Shown here: positions 23,486-35,330 of the stretch, piece after piece
Numbering within the stretch: the first letter of the stretch is position 1
Layout of the letters: each line of letters starts with the position of its first letter
DNA from: Rhyacophila brunnea
Lineage: Eukaryota > Arthropoda > Insecta > Trichoptera > Rhyacophilidae
Reading direction: 5' to 3'
NCBI GenBank assembly: GCA_022495005.1
Contig: JAGYXB010000135.1
Coordinates: 3,472,001-3,536,000, forward strand
Length of the DNA: 64,000 nucleotides
Translations under genes and position numbers: made by a program
Notes under the pieces: generated by a model
What the model was told of the DNA's origin: nothing
What the model saw: only the letters and a program-made list of their open reading frames with translations
Databases searched by the model: none

Positions 23486-25182
23486 CCTAATAAAAACGTT
23501 CTAAAATAGCATTATTGGATTAAAAAAAATTTCGTAATTTGAACCACAAATTTAAGCCGTACGATTTGTAATAATAAATTATCTATTTGTTAAAAATGTG
23601 TTAGTTTACCAAATTATTACAATTGAATAATAGGTGAAGGGTCGTGGCCCGTGGGTACTTAATAGTGATATCTTCATAATAGTATGTATACGAATTATAA
23701 ACTCGCGCCAACTAGAAAAAATTAAAAGCGTACCCACTACCCAGGCTAAAACGCAAAAACTCTTGATAGTTTTTCATAATTTCCCGAGTTATTTTTCTCC
23801 ATAAATTGTCGGGGTCAAAGGCGGACATTCTCGAGTCCCGCGCTAGCTATAGGCCCCCGTAAACTTGCCACCCCGGGGCAAGTAACATAATATGCCGTGG
23901 CGGTGACCGAGGGAACATTCTGCATTATAAATGGCAGGTCCCGAAGCGTTGCTCGTGGCAGGCCAGTGGACCGACGGTAATAGTAACTACTTATACCTAT
24001 ACCCTTACACCACAATAATAGAATTGAAATTATTTGACTAAAGATTAACTTAATGTGCTAAAACGATTGGATTTTCCAATCAAATGTTTTGAAAACTCCA
24101 CTTGTATACATGTCATGTATATAGCAACCACTACGACAAACCATATCCGTGATAGTTGTCACCAGGCGTCGCAAGGTGTGCCAACGTCAAAAATACTCAT
24201 ATAAAACATTGTTTCCTCTGAAATTACCGATTTGTATCTCAAAATTTGTAATAAGCCACTAAAAAAGAATCTCATAATCTAGGCGTCTAGGTAGTTAGTT
24301 CTTCCATTCGTCCATAAATTGTCATAGCTACAACAGATATCTACGGTTATACTACCTATTGTAATAAAATGGGCAATAATGCTGGTGAAAACCTAAGAAG
24401 GTAACGGCAAGTATATCGACCATGTTTATACCTACTACATTAATTTATTAATTTTGGAAATGAGTTCAGAGGAAGACATATTATCTAAATCCGACGCGGA
24501 CAGATAGAATTTAAAAAAAAATCTAAAAAGACTGAGGAAATTGATGTACCTACCTATCTATTGGAAAAGTTTTAAAAGAAAATTTTAGAATTCAACAAAC
24601 AAATTATAAATCACATGACATTCAAAGATTGGTCAGCAATATTTGAACACTACATTAAATATTTAAATTGCTCATGACAAAGACGTTGAATAATTGTTTT
24701 CAGAATTGCGCCTTCTGTGATTTCCCTAATATCACGGAAGGCAACAATTATTTCAGTTTGACGTACCTAAGTGAAAGGTTTGTATGCAGAACAAAATATT
24801 TATAGGAGTATTTTATATGTGAAAATTCGTGGTACATATAGTACCTAGTCCTTTTTTGCCGTCACTTTTCATACGTTTTGGTCCATCTCTTTAGGAATAG
24901 ATAATAGAAGAAGAGTTTCTTCAACATCTTCGATTTATGACAGTCCAAGCGTAAATATTCAGAAAAAAACAATACTGCCGATCATTTATTTAGTCGGTGT
25001 ATGTAGGTATAATACAAAATAAAATATAATGCGAATGTCTGGAATTAATAATTTGAACACTTAAAGTAGGTCCTACAGCAAATTAACATATTACCACAAT
25101 GTAACGATATATAATAATTATTATATGGTATACCAATTTTCATAAGTAGACCCCCGGAACATTTTCCACAAAATGATAAGAA
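23486..25182. other. No gene identified; small hairpin at about 24710-24755
   Basis: A GC-richer segment at 23810-23960 has a minus-strand frame of 66 codons with no known motif. Near 24710-24755 GCCTTCTGTGAT pairs with ATCACGGAAGGC across a short loop. Otherwise AT-rich. Confidence 0.3.
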
Positions 25183-25698
25183 TATGGGCCCCGCAAGGGG
25201 GGAGGGCGACAGAACTCCAGCCTGGGGCCCCGGCGTGGTGAGTCGACCAGTTAAGTGAGAACCACACACACCACACACACCACACATTTTCTCTAAAAAG
25301 TCATCTGCAGTGCTATTTTCCTTAAAGAATATTAATATTTAAAAATATGTGGCTGTGCGATGCAATTTGAAGCGATATGATGATTGATATAATTTGTATA
25401 TAATTCACGTGTAGAATTTGATTTTATAATTATTTTAAGTGTTTCCTGGCGAAGGGTTTCATGATACTTGGCTACTATAAAACGAGGTCGCGATCAGTAC
25501 TTTACAATAATACTATGACGATGAGTGTCGACAACTCAATAAATCAACTGGATTTATTTAAAAATCGCTAAAAAATACACGGAATAACTTTAACTTTGAG
25601 GTTCCGCGGAAACCATTTGAGGAACACTACTGTCGAAAATCACAATCCCCTTATCTTAACTATATGTAGGGGGCCCGCTTCAGAATGTGGGGGCTATG
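25183..25698. mobile_element. hAT-like non-autonomous element, CATGGCCCC family, copy B
   Basis: It runs from TATGGGCCCCGCAAGG to AGAATGTGGGGGCTATG and is flanked by GATAAGAA (25175-25182 and 25699-25706), with one more matching base possible. It shares the GAGTCGACCAGTTAAGTGAG region with copy C and the GGCCCGCTTCA...ATGTGGGG end with copies A and C. It contains a CACACACCACACACACC tract. It is reversed relative to copy A and has no coding sequence. Confidence 0.8.
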
Positions 25699-27007
25699 GA
25701 TAAGAATGCATATCAAAACCCGTGGACTGATAAGAAGCTAAAGAATTCAAATAATGTCTCACTATCTGTATGCCATCAAAATAATAATCGAAGCCAAATA
25801 AAAGACTTTCGTCGAATCGGTCGGTCGTCCGATAGGAGGAAATTATTCTGAATATTTTCCAGTTATTCCGTATTTTATACACGAGTTGTTCCAATGCGGT
25901 GCTGGTATCAGGCGGGTATACGCTCGCAAGGATATCTATCTATGTGGCCATAATACAGAAGCAGTGGGACGGAGCGCGTAGCCTACTCAGCGCTTAACTA
26001 CTGTGTCAGGGAGGATGCCGCATTACCGAGCAGAGATGAATTCAAGAGCGGCGAATTAAATAATAAAACAAATTACAAATGTATGTAAATAATGAACCGA
26101 ACTCAACTTCTGATACCCGTGGAGACGGGTGATAATATTGCGGAAGGTCGGGTTGCGATCCATTTAGATGTAATCAAAATTGTCAACGTTTTTCCAAGCA
26201 TGCTGTATGCAGTGGATTTGCATACTTACTGCTCGATGGAAACCTATACCTGTATTCCTTCGTGATAACTGATAAGTATTGATAGACATCGTAGATATCG
26301 TGCGACGTGCGACTACTAAGATTTCAGTAGTTATCGAAGATGCCATCCATTATCTGAAACTGCATGTGGTTTTGAACCGTGTGGAATATTAAATTTATTA
26401 TTTCTGTTCATGGAAATATTAAGTAGATACGCGTACATATATAATGTATATGGATACGGTCGGACTCTTGAATTATTTGTTGAAAATATATTTCCATTAA
26501 CAAAAATCATACGTTTAATATGCCACAGGGAAACTACATGCTGTTTCAGTCTATGGATGGCCTCTAGGTAATAGGTATAATAATTGTACCCGGGAGGCAT
26601 AGGACATCATGTTCATTTTGACAACTTTACAGGAGAGCATAAAAACATATTTTTTGTGCTTTTTTATATGTTTTTGAAATAAAACGCATTTGTTAAACTT
26701 TTCACTTTATTTATTTGTTCAATTAAACCTACAAAGATGTTAAGAAATGAAAATTTAAAAAAAAATGTATAAAACAATTTATAATGGACATGATGTTTTG
26801 TCCCTCTAAGTAAATATACATAACATTGTAGAAATATTGGACATGGTGGAGGAATTTAAGAATAATATAGTAAACGAAATATAATTTTATTGTACTTCTG
26901 AAATAAAAAAAATGATTTACAATATTCCACCAAAGGATTAATATGATTCGTTGTCATCGGGAATGTTACATTCAGGATAATCATGAGAATTGGCCCCACG
27001 AGACTGG
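25699..27007. other. AT-rich DNA, no gene identified
   Basis: Several 60-90-codon minus-strand frames occur (25694-25894, 26164-26346, 26331-26600), none with a known motif. No repeat structure was seen. Confidence 0.25.
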
Positions 27008-27054
27008 GACTTTACACTGGGATAGGTAATTATTACCTATCCCAGTGTAAAGTC
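27008..27054. repeat. Perfect 47-bp palindrome (23-bp arms, 1-base centre)
   Basis: Arms 27008-27030 and 27032-27054 are exact reverse complements around a single T. The arm begins GACTTTACACTGGG. A partial further match (CGAGA / TCTCG) lies just outside with a short bulge. Single-stranded it would make a near-blunt hairpin. It is 97 bp left of the Harbinger-like element at 27154 but shares no sequence with its ends. Confidence 0.95.
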
Positions 27055-27153
27055 TCGAACGATTACATAAACAATAAGGTATAGTGCATACGTCATTTTC
27101 AATGGTTAACATTATTATTTGAATGTAGGCAACATATCCTATCTGGACTGTTA

Positions 27154-27671
27154 GGCTTCGGCCACATAGGTAGGTGCTTCGATAGTGCTGAGCTAGGTGC
27201 TATGCTTTTCTACTAAAAATACTATTGCCACAGTGCACGCTACGTGCTTAGGTACAAATTCATTTGACATTTGGGAGCGCTCAAGTCAACAACGATATGT
27301 CACTCTCAAAACTAACCAGAAGCTACTTCTCAGAGAATTTAAATTTAAAATTTCGAGTCTCAAATTCGAACTTGTTGGGTGCATAATTTCAATTCATCCT
27401 ATGCGTCATTATTCATAACCTCAAAATATACGTTGTTTGACGTTTGTCATACTAAAGAAACATCCGCCATCTTGCAAAATCACTAGGTGACAAAATAAAA
27501 AAAACCAACACGTTTGTTCGCCGGGAGACTCACGAGGTGACTAATAATCACGTAGCGAGGCGCGAAACATGCAGTATGGCCATTGCGATAGTATAGTGTG
27601 CGTCCGTTCGCTAGGATATGTCACCTAGCACGTAGCCACCAAGCAAGGCACCTGTATATGTGGCCTTAGCC
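27154..27671. mobile_element. PIF/Harbinger-like MITE, TTA target-site duplication
   Basis: The termini are GGCTTCGGCCACATA and, inverted, GGCTAAGGCCACATA, flanked by TTA at 27151-27153 and 27672-27674. A TWA duplication with GGC-starting ends fits PIF/Harbinger. Reiterated CTAGGTG / ACGTGCTAGG motifs occur near both ends and are probable transposase-binding sites. The middle has no transposase. Confidence 0.78.
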
Positions 27672-27674
27672 TTA

Positions 27675-28269
27675 TGAAACGGCGGGATCAACTTCATATA
27701 AACACATTTTATGTTTAAACTGGCTTTATTAGAAGGTATCTAATATAATAATTAATAGATTATGTTTTAGAGTTTTAGACAATAGCTTGTAAACCGTCTG
27801 ATTTGATACAGTGATTGAATACAGTCGATGCAAGGTTGAATTAAAACTGAATTGAAAAGCTACCTTGATTCTATATAAAACAAACATTCATATTCATTGG
27901 CATATAAACATTCATTGGTATTCTCATTTAGTTTGATAAGGAAAGTGGATACCTATAAAACAATATCCATTAGAATGTAGTTTGAAACAATGAGCGATAA
28001 AGATGCATTGCATTCCAGACGATTAGATTGATAAAAACAATGGTGCGATAAATCAAATCTTTATCAAACAAATTTCCAGACCTTCATCATGCTACTTATT
28101 AAAACTTGATAAGAATACAAAGATAGACTCAAAGCTGCGGGCTATAACAGAACTTTTATTAGGCATATGCCATTTATAAATATAACAATAATTATTGCGA
28201 GAATCTCGTGGATAACAAACGTAACAACTACTCTTCAGCGAACACCAACTTAGAGACATACTCTCCACG
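27675..28269. other. AT-rich DNA, no gene identified
   Basis: Only short frames. A short direct repeat (CATTCATTGG / ACATTCATTGG) near 27890-27920 is the only local structure. Confidence 0.25.
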
Positions 28270-28430
28270 GTTCCTCAACCTTCGGAGTTGGCTGATTGCC
28301 TTAAATTTCACACTGAAAGAACCCGTGCTGTGAGGCTATATGCCGAAAGGGATGACACAAAGCCTTAAAGAAATCTGCCAGACGGCCAAAGGGTATCGTC
28401 AGTCATGAGGTCTAGACAAAGAAGAAGTTG
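28270..28430 (+). pseudogene. LINE ORF2 C-terminal fragment, degraded
   Basis: The AAAGGGATGACACAAAGCC, TCTGCCAGACGGCCAAAGGG and CGTCAGTCATGAGGTC segments parallel the fragment at 12720-12945 (AGCTGTCAGACGGCCAGATC, GAGTCATGATTCTCAGTCAT) and the LINE tail at 43900. Translated pieces resemble AERDDTKAL and ARRPKGYRQS. It is frame-disrupted and very short. Confidence 0.45.
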
Positions 28431-28786
28431 TAATACCAAAACGCTTCATGTAAATATCTTACATTTCTATGTGAATTGAAAAATTTGTCATCTTGATATT
28501 ATGCTTTGTGATGATTTGCCCGATCTGAAATGCTTATGACGAGAGGGTTGTCACTTTGTCACCAACATTTTTGACTGTTCTGTCTGACACCAATCATGGA
28601 TGAAGTCAGTCTAAAAAATTTCCACTTTCATCGGGATCGTTCTTCGTTTGTCAACGTGGGCCACGGACACAATTTTATTATAATGTCGGAAGATAAGAGA
28701 TTTCTCATTATAATACAATACAAATGGATTTATTCTAGTAAATTCCCATAAACATCAGCTATGTTGGAATAGTATGTTCTTTATTT

Positions 28787-28992
28787 TTAAATCCTCTCCA
28801 ATTCGGTCTTGTGCAGTGTTGGGCCACTGGCGGGCCACGGGTGGTTAGGGGGTGCGCTCGGGCGCGCTGGTGAGGGGGCGCCGGTGGGAATTACTGATAG
28901 CGCACCGGCTGCCAGCTTGATGCCACCGGCGGGCTTCCTGTAGCTGCCTTGACTCTCTTCCCCGCCCACCGTCCCGACCCGCCCGGCGAGTC
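28787..28992 (-). other. GC-rich island with a possible terminal coding exon
   Basis: The minus strand is open from a TTTGCAG acceptor-like site (about 28993) through GGEESQGSYRKPAGGIKLAA, a Pro/Ala/Ser-rich stretch, and HKTELERI-stop. An AATAAAG signal follows seven bases after the stop. GC content is much higher than around it. The layout suggests a last exon with a low-complexity protein tail, but I recognise no family, and the flanking GC-rich DNA (28993-29030) may simply be a conserved non-coding island. About 30% sure it is coding. Confidence 0.3.
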
Positions 28993-29820
28993 TGCAAACA
29001 GCCCGACGCCGCCACCGACGACTAGCTAGAATAGGTCCTCGTCGTACGGACGGGCGAATACAACACGCAGTGTATATCTATATATACGCCACGGTGTATT
29101 ATGGCTGTGTATAGCGACCCGTGCACGTTATAGTCCCCACAGTGTAAAACGTACGAGGGTTGCGGGCTTTCCTTGAAAATAAATATTTTCCTGGTAAAAT
29201 TGCAACTCACTGTTGGAATAGCAGAAAGCCAAAAGGGTTTTAAATATAGCCCCTTATTATTAAAAGACACTTATCCTTTCAAACTCGCTAAGGAAGAGGA
29301 AGCTGCCGCAGTCCAAATGAAACACGCACGTTATTATTAAAATGGTTTTCCAATGTTTAAACTTATGGGTTAAACTTTCGCATGAGTGATCATTAACGCA
29401 ATTAATTTAATTAGCACATTTATTGAGGGTTACAAGGTTTTAAACTATACGTACCTACTTAAGTATAATAATTTGATAATCCACTTCTAAACATCTGTAT
29501 GGTAAATACTGGCAAATAAATTAATTTTAAATTAGTAAGTATAAAATAATATAATTCCGATATATTATAATATGTATTCCCCTGGCCAGAGTCGATGGAA
29601 TCATCCATACGAAATTCTGCAAAGAAGACTTGTTTAGTTTAGTTTAGTTTCACTTAGTGAACACAAGAAATAGTATCCTAAGAAATCTTTTTCATAATAA
29701 ATTATATTACGAAGACGATACATTACTGAGCAATTATCTGTATTGTAACAAGTCATTAGAGATGAGAAGAGAACCATAGGTTTTCTCTTCTCAGAGTTTT
29801 GAGACGTGCAGGCCCAAGGC
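28993..29820. other. No gene identified
   Basis: GC-rich DNA continues to about 29040 (GGCGGCGTCGGG on the minus strand), then AT-rich sequence. A TTTAGTTTAGTTTAG run lies near 29634. TTTTCTCTTCTCAGAG at 29781-29796 partly mirrors GATGAGAAGAGAAC just before it. Confidence 0.3.
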
Positions 29821-30177
29821 CATGGCCCCACAAGGGGGGGGGGGGGGCTTATAGGGTTCTAGCCTAGGAGCCCGGGTTCAGGGGGGGGCCTGGCGGGGCG
29901 AATCGACCAGATAAGTGAGATAAACACACATCACAAATTTGCTTTAATAGTAAAATTTTCAATGAATTAAAATTATTTTGTTGTACGATACAATTTTTAA
30001 TTGTGTATCAATACTTAACATCTCCATAATTCGAATGGATGTATTAAAATATACAATAAAACATTAAATATAGAGATTAATTTGACCGCGTACACAGTGT
30101 CTTTATTCTTAGCGATAGGTAGGGGGCCCCGCCAAAGATCCTAGCCTGGGGACCCGCTTCACGATGTGGGGCCCATG
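29821..30177. mobile_element. hAT-like non-autonomous element, CATGGCCCC family, copy C
   Basis: It runs from CATGGCCCCACAAGG to GATGTGGGGCCCATG with an exact 8-bp duplication CCCAAGGC at 29813-29820 and 30178-30185. A 15-G run near the left end is part of the element. It shares GAATCGACCAGATAAGTGAG and TAGCCTGGGGACCCGCTTCA landmarks with copies A and B. The exact 8-bp duplication supports placing the family in hAT. Confidence 0.85.
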
Positions 30178-30185
30178 CCCAAGGC

Positions 30186-31890
30186 CCACTGTGATAAATA
30201 ATAAAATAAAAACAGTAATGTTCCCAGAATCAAATCATAGAGCTTGATGTCAGTCACTAAAGATAAATGAAGGCAGAGCAAGTCAAGATTCTTTTTTAAT
30301 TTTCTAAACTCTTTCTTTAATCACCATCACAATCACATCAGTCCCGTGCAGTTTCGTTTCGGAGCAGGGAAGTGTGGCACTAAAATATTTTCATTCTGAC
30401 ACGTTTATAGCGCCATGGAAGGCGGCCGTGCACAAATCGCGGCAGCATATAGAAGACGGGGGGAGACGGGGTAACTCAAATCGTTATAGGCCCCATTTAT
30501 GTTAGTTGCAGAGATTTTCCAATGCTTTGGGTGATATTTTCCACTAAATTTGTGAGAAATATGAGAGAGAATTAAGATAAGATTTTGGTATTATATGACT
30601 GATTTGAACTGTTTCAAATCACATTTAAAATCTCCTGACAAATCGTGTGCGTCATCTGCGTCAAAGAAAATCGGCGCTGCATGTAGCAATTATATTGATA
30701 TCGATGATTCATTCCGATGAGAAAATCAAGTTTTCCTTCCAGTCCACACTCATTCGGTTTATTCTGTTTTCTCAATATTTATTTACGACACAATTAATTA
30801 AATTAAAACATGTTTATAAAAAAAAATGATCGGCGGACAAAATCGACGACCCAATGAACAACCGAAACGCTTCCCTTTGCCCCGGCAAAGTACTAGGAGC
30901 GCAGAATATCGCACAGGCGGATCACGTAAGCGTAAAAATCGCGTTTTAATAATAATTTTATTCCGCGAGTGTACGCCCTGCGAGTATCACTTCCCCCTCC
31001 TCCTCGACCCGCCCGACGCCGCACAACAAGGCACAGCGGGTCCGACACACGGCCCGCCGCTTCATACTGAGTGCACAAAATACACAACAAAACAGGTCGG
31101 CCAGTATACACGTAATAATTTACCTCTTCGCGTGTGTGGGACCCTGTTACCGCGCGGACGTCGAATCGTGAAAAATGTTTTTCGCTGCCAATCCGCATCG
31201 GGAAATTCACTATCGTCCGTCCGGAAACCGCAAAGGAATTGGAATCCTAATAATTTATGTAATAATAATATATTGTATAACATACGGAATCATAATTATT
31301 TACAATTTATAGCAATCTCGATTCAACTAGAATAATAGAAAAACAGTAAGTTATCTTTTCAACTAATCCTTGCTTAAAAGAATCCTTACGCTTATCAAAA
31401 TGTCTATAAAAACATTTTACCCTTTGCTATAATAATTAGTAATATATCACACTAATCATATCATAGAAATAGCCAAAACACGATTTTGTAAAACTAATAA
31501 GTAATAAAATACAACTAAATTTGATTATATCGAAGTGATAATAGCGATCTCGCGGGACTGTAATAAAATAAGGAATAGCAACAGGTGTGCATATTTTATA
31601 GAAACTTACTTGCACTAAAATATGAAGTACCTACGTACCTATAGGAAAATGATAAGTATTAAGATATGTACTATTTTAATTTAATTATTTTGTTGCCGCG
31701 AAAGTACGAATCAAACTGTGGATCCATTTATTTTTTTTATTATCATGACGTACTCACCTATCTGAATTCAATGACCAGTGAGTGTTGTGTGTCTCCAATT
31801 TTACCGTATCTGCAGATAATTTATAAGATAAGCATACAGTCGAGTGGCCAAGTCAGGTCATCTCTACCCACTAACGCCGCACCGACGTAA
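30186..31890. other. No confirmed gene; GC-rich island at 30826-31240
   Basis: The island has a plus-strand frame (30826-31335, 169 codons, MIGGQNRRPNEQPKRFPLP...) overlapped by minus-strand frames, which is expected when stop codons are rare through GC richness. A GTAAGCG possible donor lies at about 30926. I see no domain. It could be a first exon with a CpG-rich promoter, or a conserved non-coding island. Flanks are AT-rich and empty. Confidence 0.3.
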
Positions 31891-32997
31891 GGCTGCGCAC
31901 ACACGGCAAAGCGAAGTTTCGGATTCATCCGCCAAACGACGTTTGCGTTTTATTTGCGTTTTATTTGCGAGCCGATTGCGTTTTAAATGCGTGTCAAATG
32001 CGTCAATATTTCGACAATGCTGTCCAAGAGAAAACACGGTTTTCAAGGGGATTCATAAACGCCTTTTTTTGAAACTGCACCCTGCTGCGAGAGTATTTAT
32101 CTTTCATTACAGTGGCGTACAAGGGTAAATAAATCAATATAAAATCAGTACGTAATATTGCATTATACCTACATTTATTTTCCCACTATTGCTTCTTTTG
32201 GAGCTGGACTGTTTTATATCGAAAGCGTTTTGAAAATTACCTATTGTTGAGCCTATTATATACCATCATCATCAATACTATCGACCGAGGGTACTTGATG
32301 GAGTTTGAATTTAAATTCTAATTGATTTAAGTTTTGTACTATTATTATTTATTAATACAATAAAAAAAGATTATAAGTTAATACACGAAGAAAGGGTAAA
32401 ACCTTATTACCTAGATACCTACTAAGTAAAGGATTAAGTACAAAAACATAATATTTTGAATAATTTGAATATTTGCAGTATTCTAAAAACCTGTTGTAAA
32501 TACTATTAATACATTCGGTAGGTACGCAGTTTTACAAAATATAATAAAAAGTTGTGACACAGCACAGCTATGAGAAGAAGTATTTCACGAGAAGAAAGGC
32601 TCGCCATATCTATACGGTAAACTAAACTATTATTATTTATTTTGTAGTATGTACTTATTTAATTAATTTTTTTATTAGTTGACACTGTCATCTTCTATAG
32701 ATACACTAAAATGGAAACGGGTACTAATAATAATATATTGAAGTGAGAATAATGAATACCCACCTACTACTATTGATAGGTATGTGCTTGTGTACTTGTA
32801 TCGGTACAAGTATATTTATATTAATTATTGTTTTTTTGTTATAATATATTAGTTGCGATTAATTGACAATAAAATTTTGATAATTTATCTATTTAGCCGC
32901 TACAGTACCATATTATTCAATTACATATTCAAAAAAAGTTGGTAGTTATGAATTCAAAACACCTTTCATAAAAAATAGATTGAAATATTAGTAGGTA
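31891..32997 (+). repeat. Left arm of the long inverted repeat
   Basis: The arm contains the terminal GGCTGCGCACACACGGC and the TTTGCGT cluster (31930-32005), then AT-rich sequence with TGATGGAGTTTGAATTTAA. The last paired bases are the GTAGGTA at 32991-32997, matching TACCTAC at 35331-35337. Differences from the right arm include one A in a run (GGGTAAAACC versus GGGTAAAAACC) and a small indel at GGTAGGTACGCAG. Open frames here are mirrored in the right arm and lack domains. Confidence 0.9.
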
Positions 32998-32999
32998 TA

Positions 33000-33990
33000 C
33001 CATCATCAATACTATCAACCGAGGGTACTTGATGGAATTTGAATTTAAATTCTAATTGATTTAAGTTTTGTACTATTATTATTTATTAATACAATAAAAA
33101 AAGATTATAAGTTAATACACGAAGAAAGGGTAAAAACCTTATTACCTAGATACCTACTAAGTAAATGATGAAGTATAAAAACATAATATTTTGAATAATT
33201 TGAATATTTGCAGTGTTTCTAAAAAACCCCGTTGTAAATACGATTAATACATTCGGTAGGTAAGCGTATTAAAATGTCATTTCTCGTAAACAATAGTTTT
33301 CTCGTTGTGCAATATGTTGGGAGTTTAATAATATTAACTAATGAGAGATGTCACCAACTGTAACTACTCACTAAATAAAAAAAACGAATAAACAATGTTA
33401 AGGTATAGTTCGTAATATGCAAATTTAAATAATTTTTGATGAATACCTATATACCTATACCGAAAATATTTATATAAGTACCTATAGATACGTATTGAAT
33501 TACCCACCTACCTATTCATATTATATGAAATACATATTTAAAATAACACCATTCTTTTGGGAAGAATACAAGTAGGTATGCATTTGGTTATATTCGATAT
33601 TAAATAAGTATGTATCTTTAATAGAATCATGCCTCCTTTTTAGTAGTAGAATCTTTATGTAGGTATCGAATCTATAAAATATTTTTATTAAATTTAATCT
33701 GTTTTTAAGCGTGAAGGCTCGCCATAACTATAAGGTAAACTAAACCATTATTATTTATTTTGTAGTAAGTATGTACTTCTTTAATTATTTTTTTTATTAG
33801 TTGACACTTTTATCTTCTATAGATACACTAAAATGGAAACGGGTGCCAATAATAACATATTGAAGTGAGAATAATGAATACCTTCCTACTACTATCGATA
33901 GGTATGTTCCTGTGTACTTGTGTAGGTACATGTATATTTATATTAATTATTGTTTTCGTGTTATAATATATTATTTGCGATTAATTGATA
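33000..33990 (+). repeat. Diverged internal direct copy of the left arm
   Basis: 33000-33265 repeats 32268-32530 (CATCAATACTATC(A/G)ACCGAGGG onward). 33705-33990 repeats 32585-32870 (AAGGCTCGCCATA, then ATGGAAACGGGT). About 440 bases unrelated to the arm separate the two blocks. The copy differs more from either arm than the arms differ from each other, so it is older. Confidence 0.85.
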
Positions 33991-34417
33991 ACAAAATTTA
34001 GATAATTTATCTATTCACCCGCTACAGTAAAATCTATAAAATATTTTAATTAAATTATATCTGTTGCTCTACATTGCATGAACGCCACTGAAGCAATGGA
34101 GTAATTAATTATGTCATACAATACGTGCCATGAATATACTACCTACCACATGTTCTTTTAAATCTTCCCATTTAGGCCAGGACCGAACTTTTGAAAGCTG
34201 AAATTTATGGGGGCGCGTATTAAGAAATATTACTGATTAACCACATAATTATGTTCAGAAAGGCCTAATAAATTTTATTTACCAATGACAAACTCATGAC
34301 CGGATGAGTGGGTATTTTTCATTAAAAACTTGGGTATAATGTAAAGGTTTAAGCCTACGCAATCTGCACCTAGCACATTGTCATATATAATAATATGAAG
34401 AATGTTAAATCTCAGTC

Positions 34418-34510
34418 GGTTCCATGACAAAACAGGACAGTGACAAAACAGAACATGACAAAACAGAACACCTGGAGAAAACCTGGCTGTTCTGTTTTAT
34501 CATGTTCTGT
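34418..34510. mobile_element. Relic of the ACAAAACAGAACA hairpin family
   Basis: It begins GGTTCCATGACAAAACAGGA, the same terminus as the complete element at 48229. It then has two further TGACAAAACAGAACA units and, after CACCTGGAGAAAACCTGGCTG, an inverted TGTTCTGTTTTATCATGTTC. This is a shortened hairpin lacking most of the AT-rich middle. Confidence 0.65.
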
Positions 34511-35330
34511 ATTGTTATTGTTGTCGAAGTCATGATGAATTGTTTGCAACCAGAAAGATTCACTTGAATGATTAATGCTTATTTGGACTATGTCTGCATT
34601 TGCGTATAGCTAACAAAAATCCGCATGAAAGTCATTAAAAATAATTTCTACACTATGAAAATATCATCAAATTAAAAAACGCTTTCGATATAATATAACA
34701 GAATTCTATTCCAAATCAAGCAATAGTGGAAAAAATAAATATAGGTAAAATGGTAAAAAAGAAATACTTAATAATTATGTAGGTAATGTTTACATATTAT
34801 ATTTTTATATTTTATTTATCTTAGTTCGCCACTGGCGACAAAAAAAAGGTTTTTTTTAATTCTTCGGATAGTGCAATAAATAAATTCTTACATAATAACA
34901 CTAACGGTGAAAACAAAAAGTACTAATATCCATAATAGCTATAAGTTGGCGAACACAATAAGGCACATATTGTATGACATAATTTATTACTTTAGTCCGA
35001 AAAAATTAAAAAAATCTTCCTTCTTTCTTAATTAGTGTCATCAAGAATTTCACAGTGGCGTTAATGCAATGGGGAAAACAGATATAATTTAATTAAAATA
35101 TTTTATAGGTTTTTTGTATATAATTTGTTAGAACAATGTAATATATTATTATACCTATTGTATCTTTTATTAAATAAACATTTAAAACATATTATTCATA
35201 AACATTTGAAATATCTCCCCTTAAAATCTGTTCATATTTCCAATAGAATATTATTGCTTAGAATTCAATAGCTACATATTAAAAAGATAGCTATTGTAAT
35301 GAGACTATATCAGGTAATTTCGTGTTAGTG

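Noticed and set aside
23810..24015. A coding exon in the GC-richer minus-strand frame
   Set aside because: No splice sites or family resemblance. Compositional effect is a sufficient explanation.
31844..32128. 94-codon frame and its mirrored 61-codon copy at 36201-36386 as a conserved protein
   Set aside because: The conservation is explained by the inverted arms of the large element. The frames run over subterminal repeats and the element's end.
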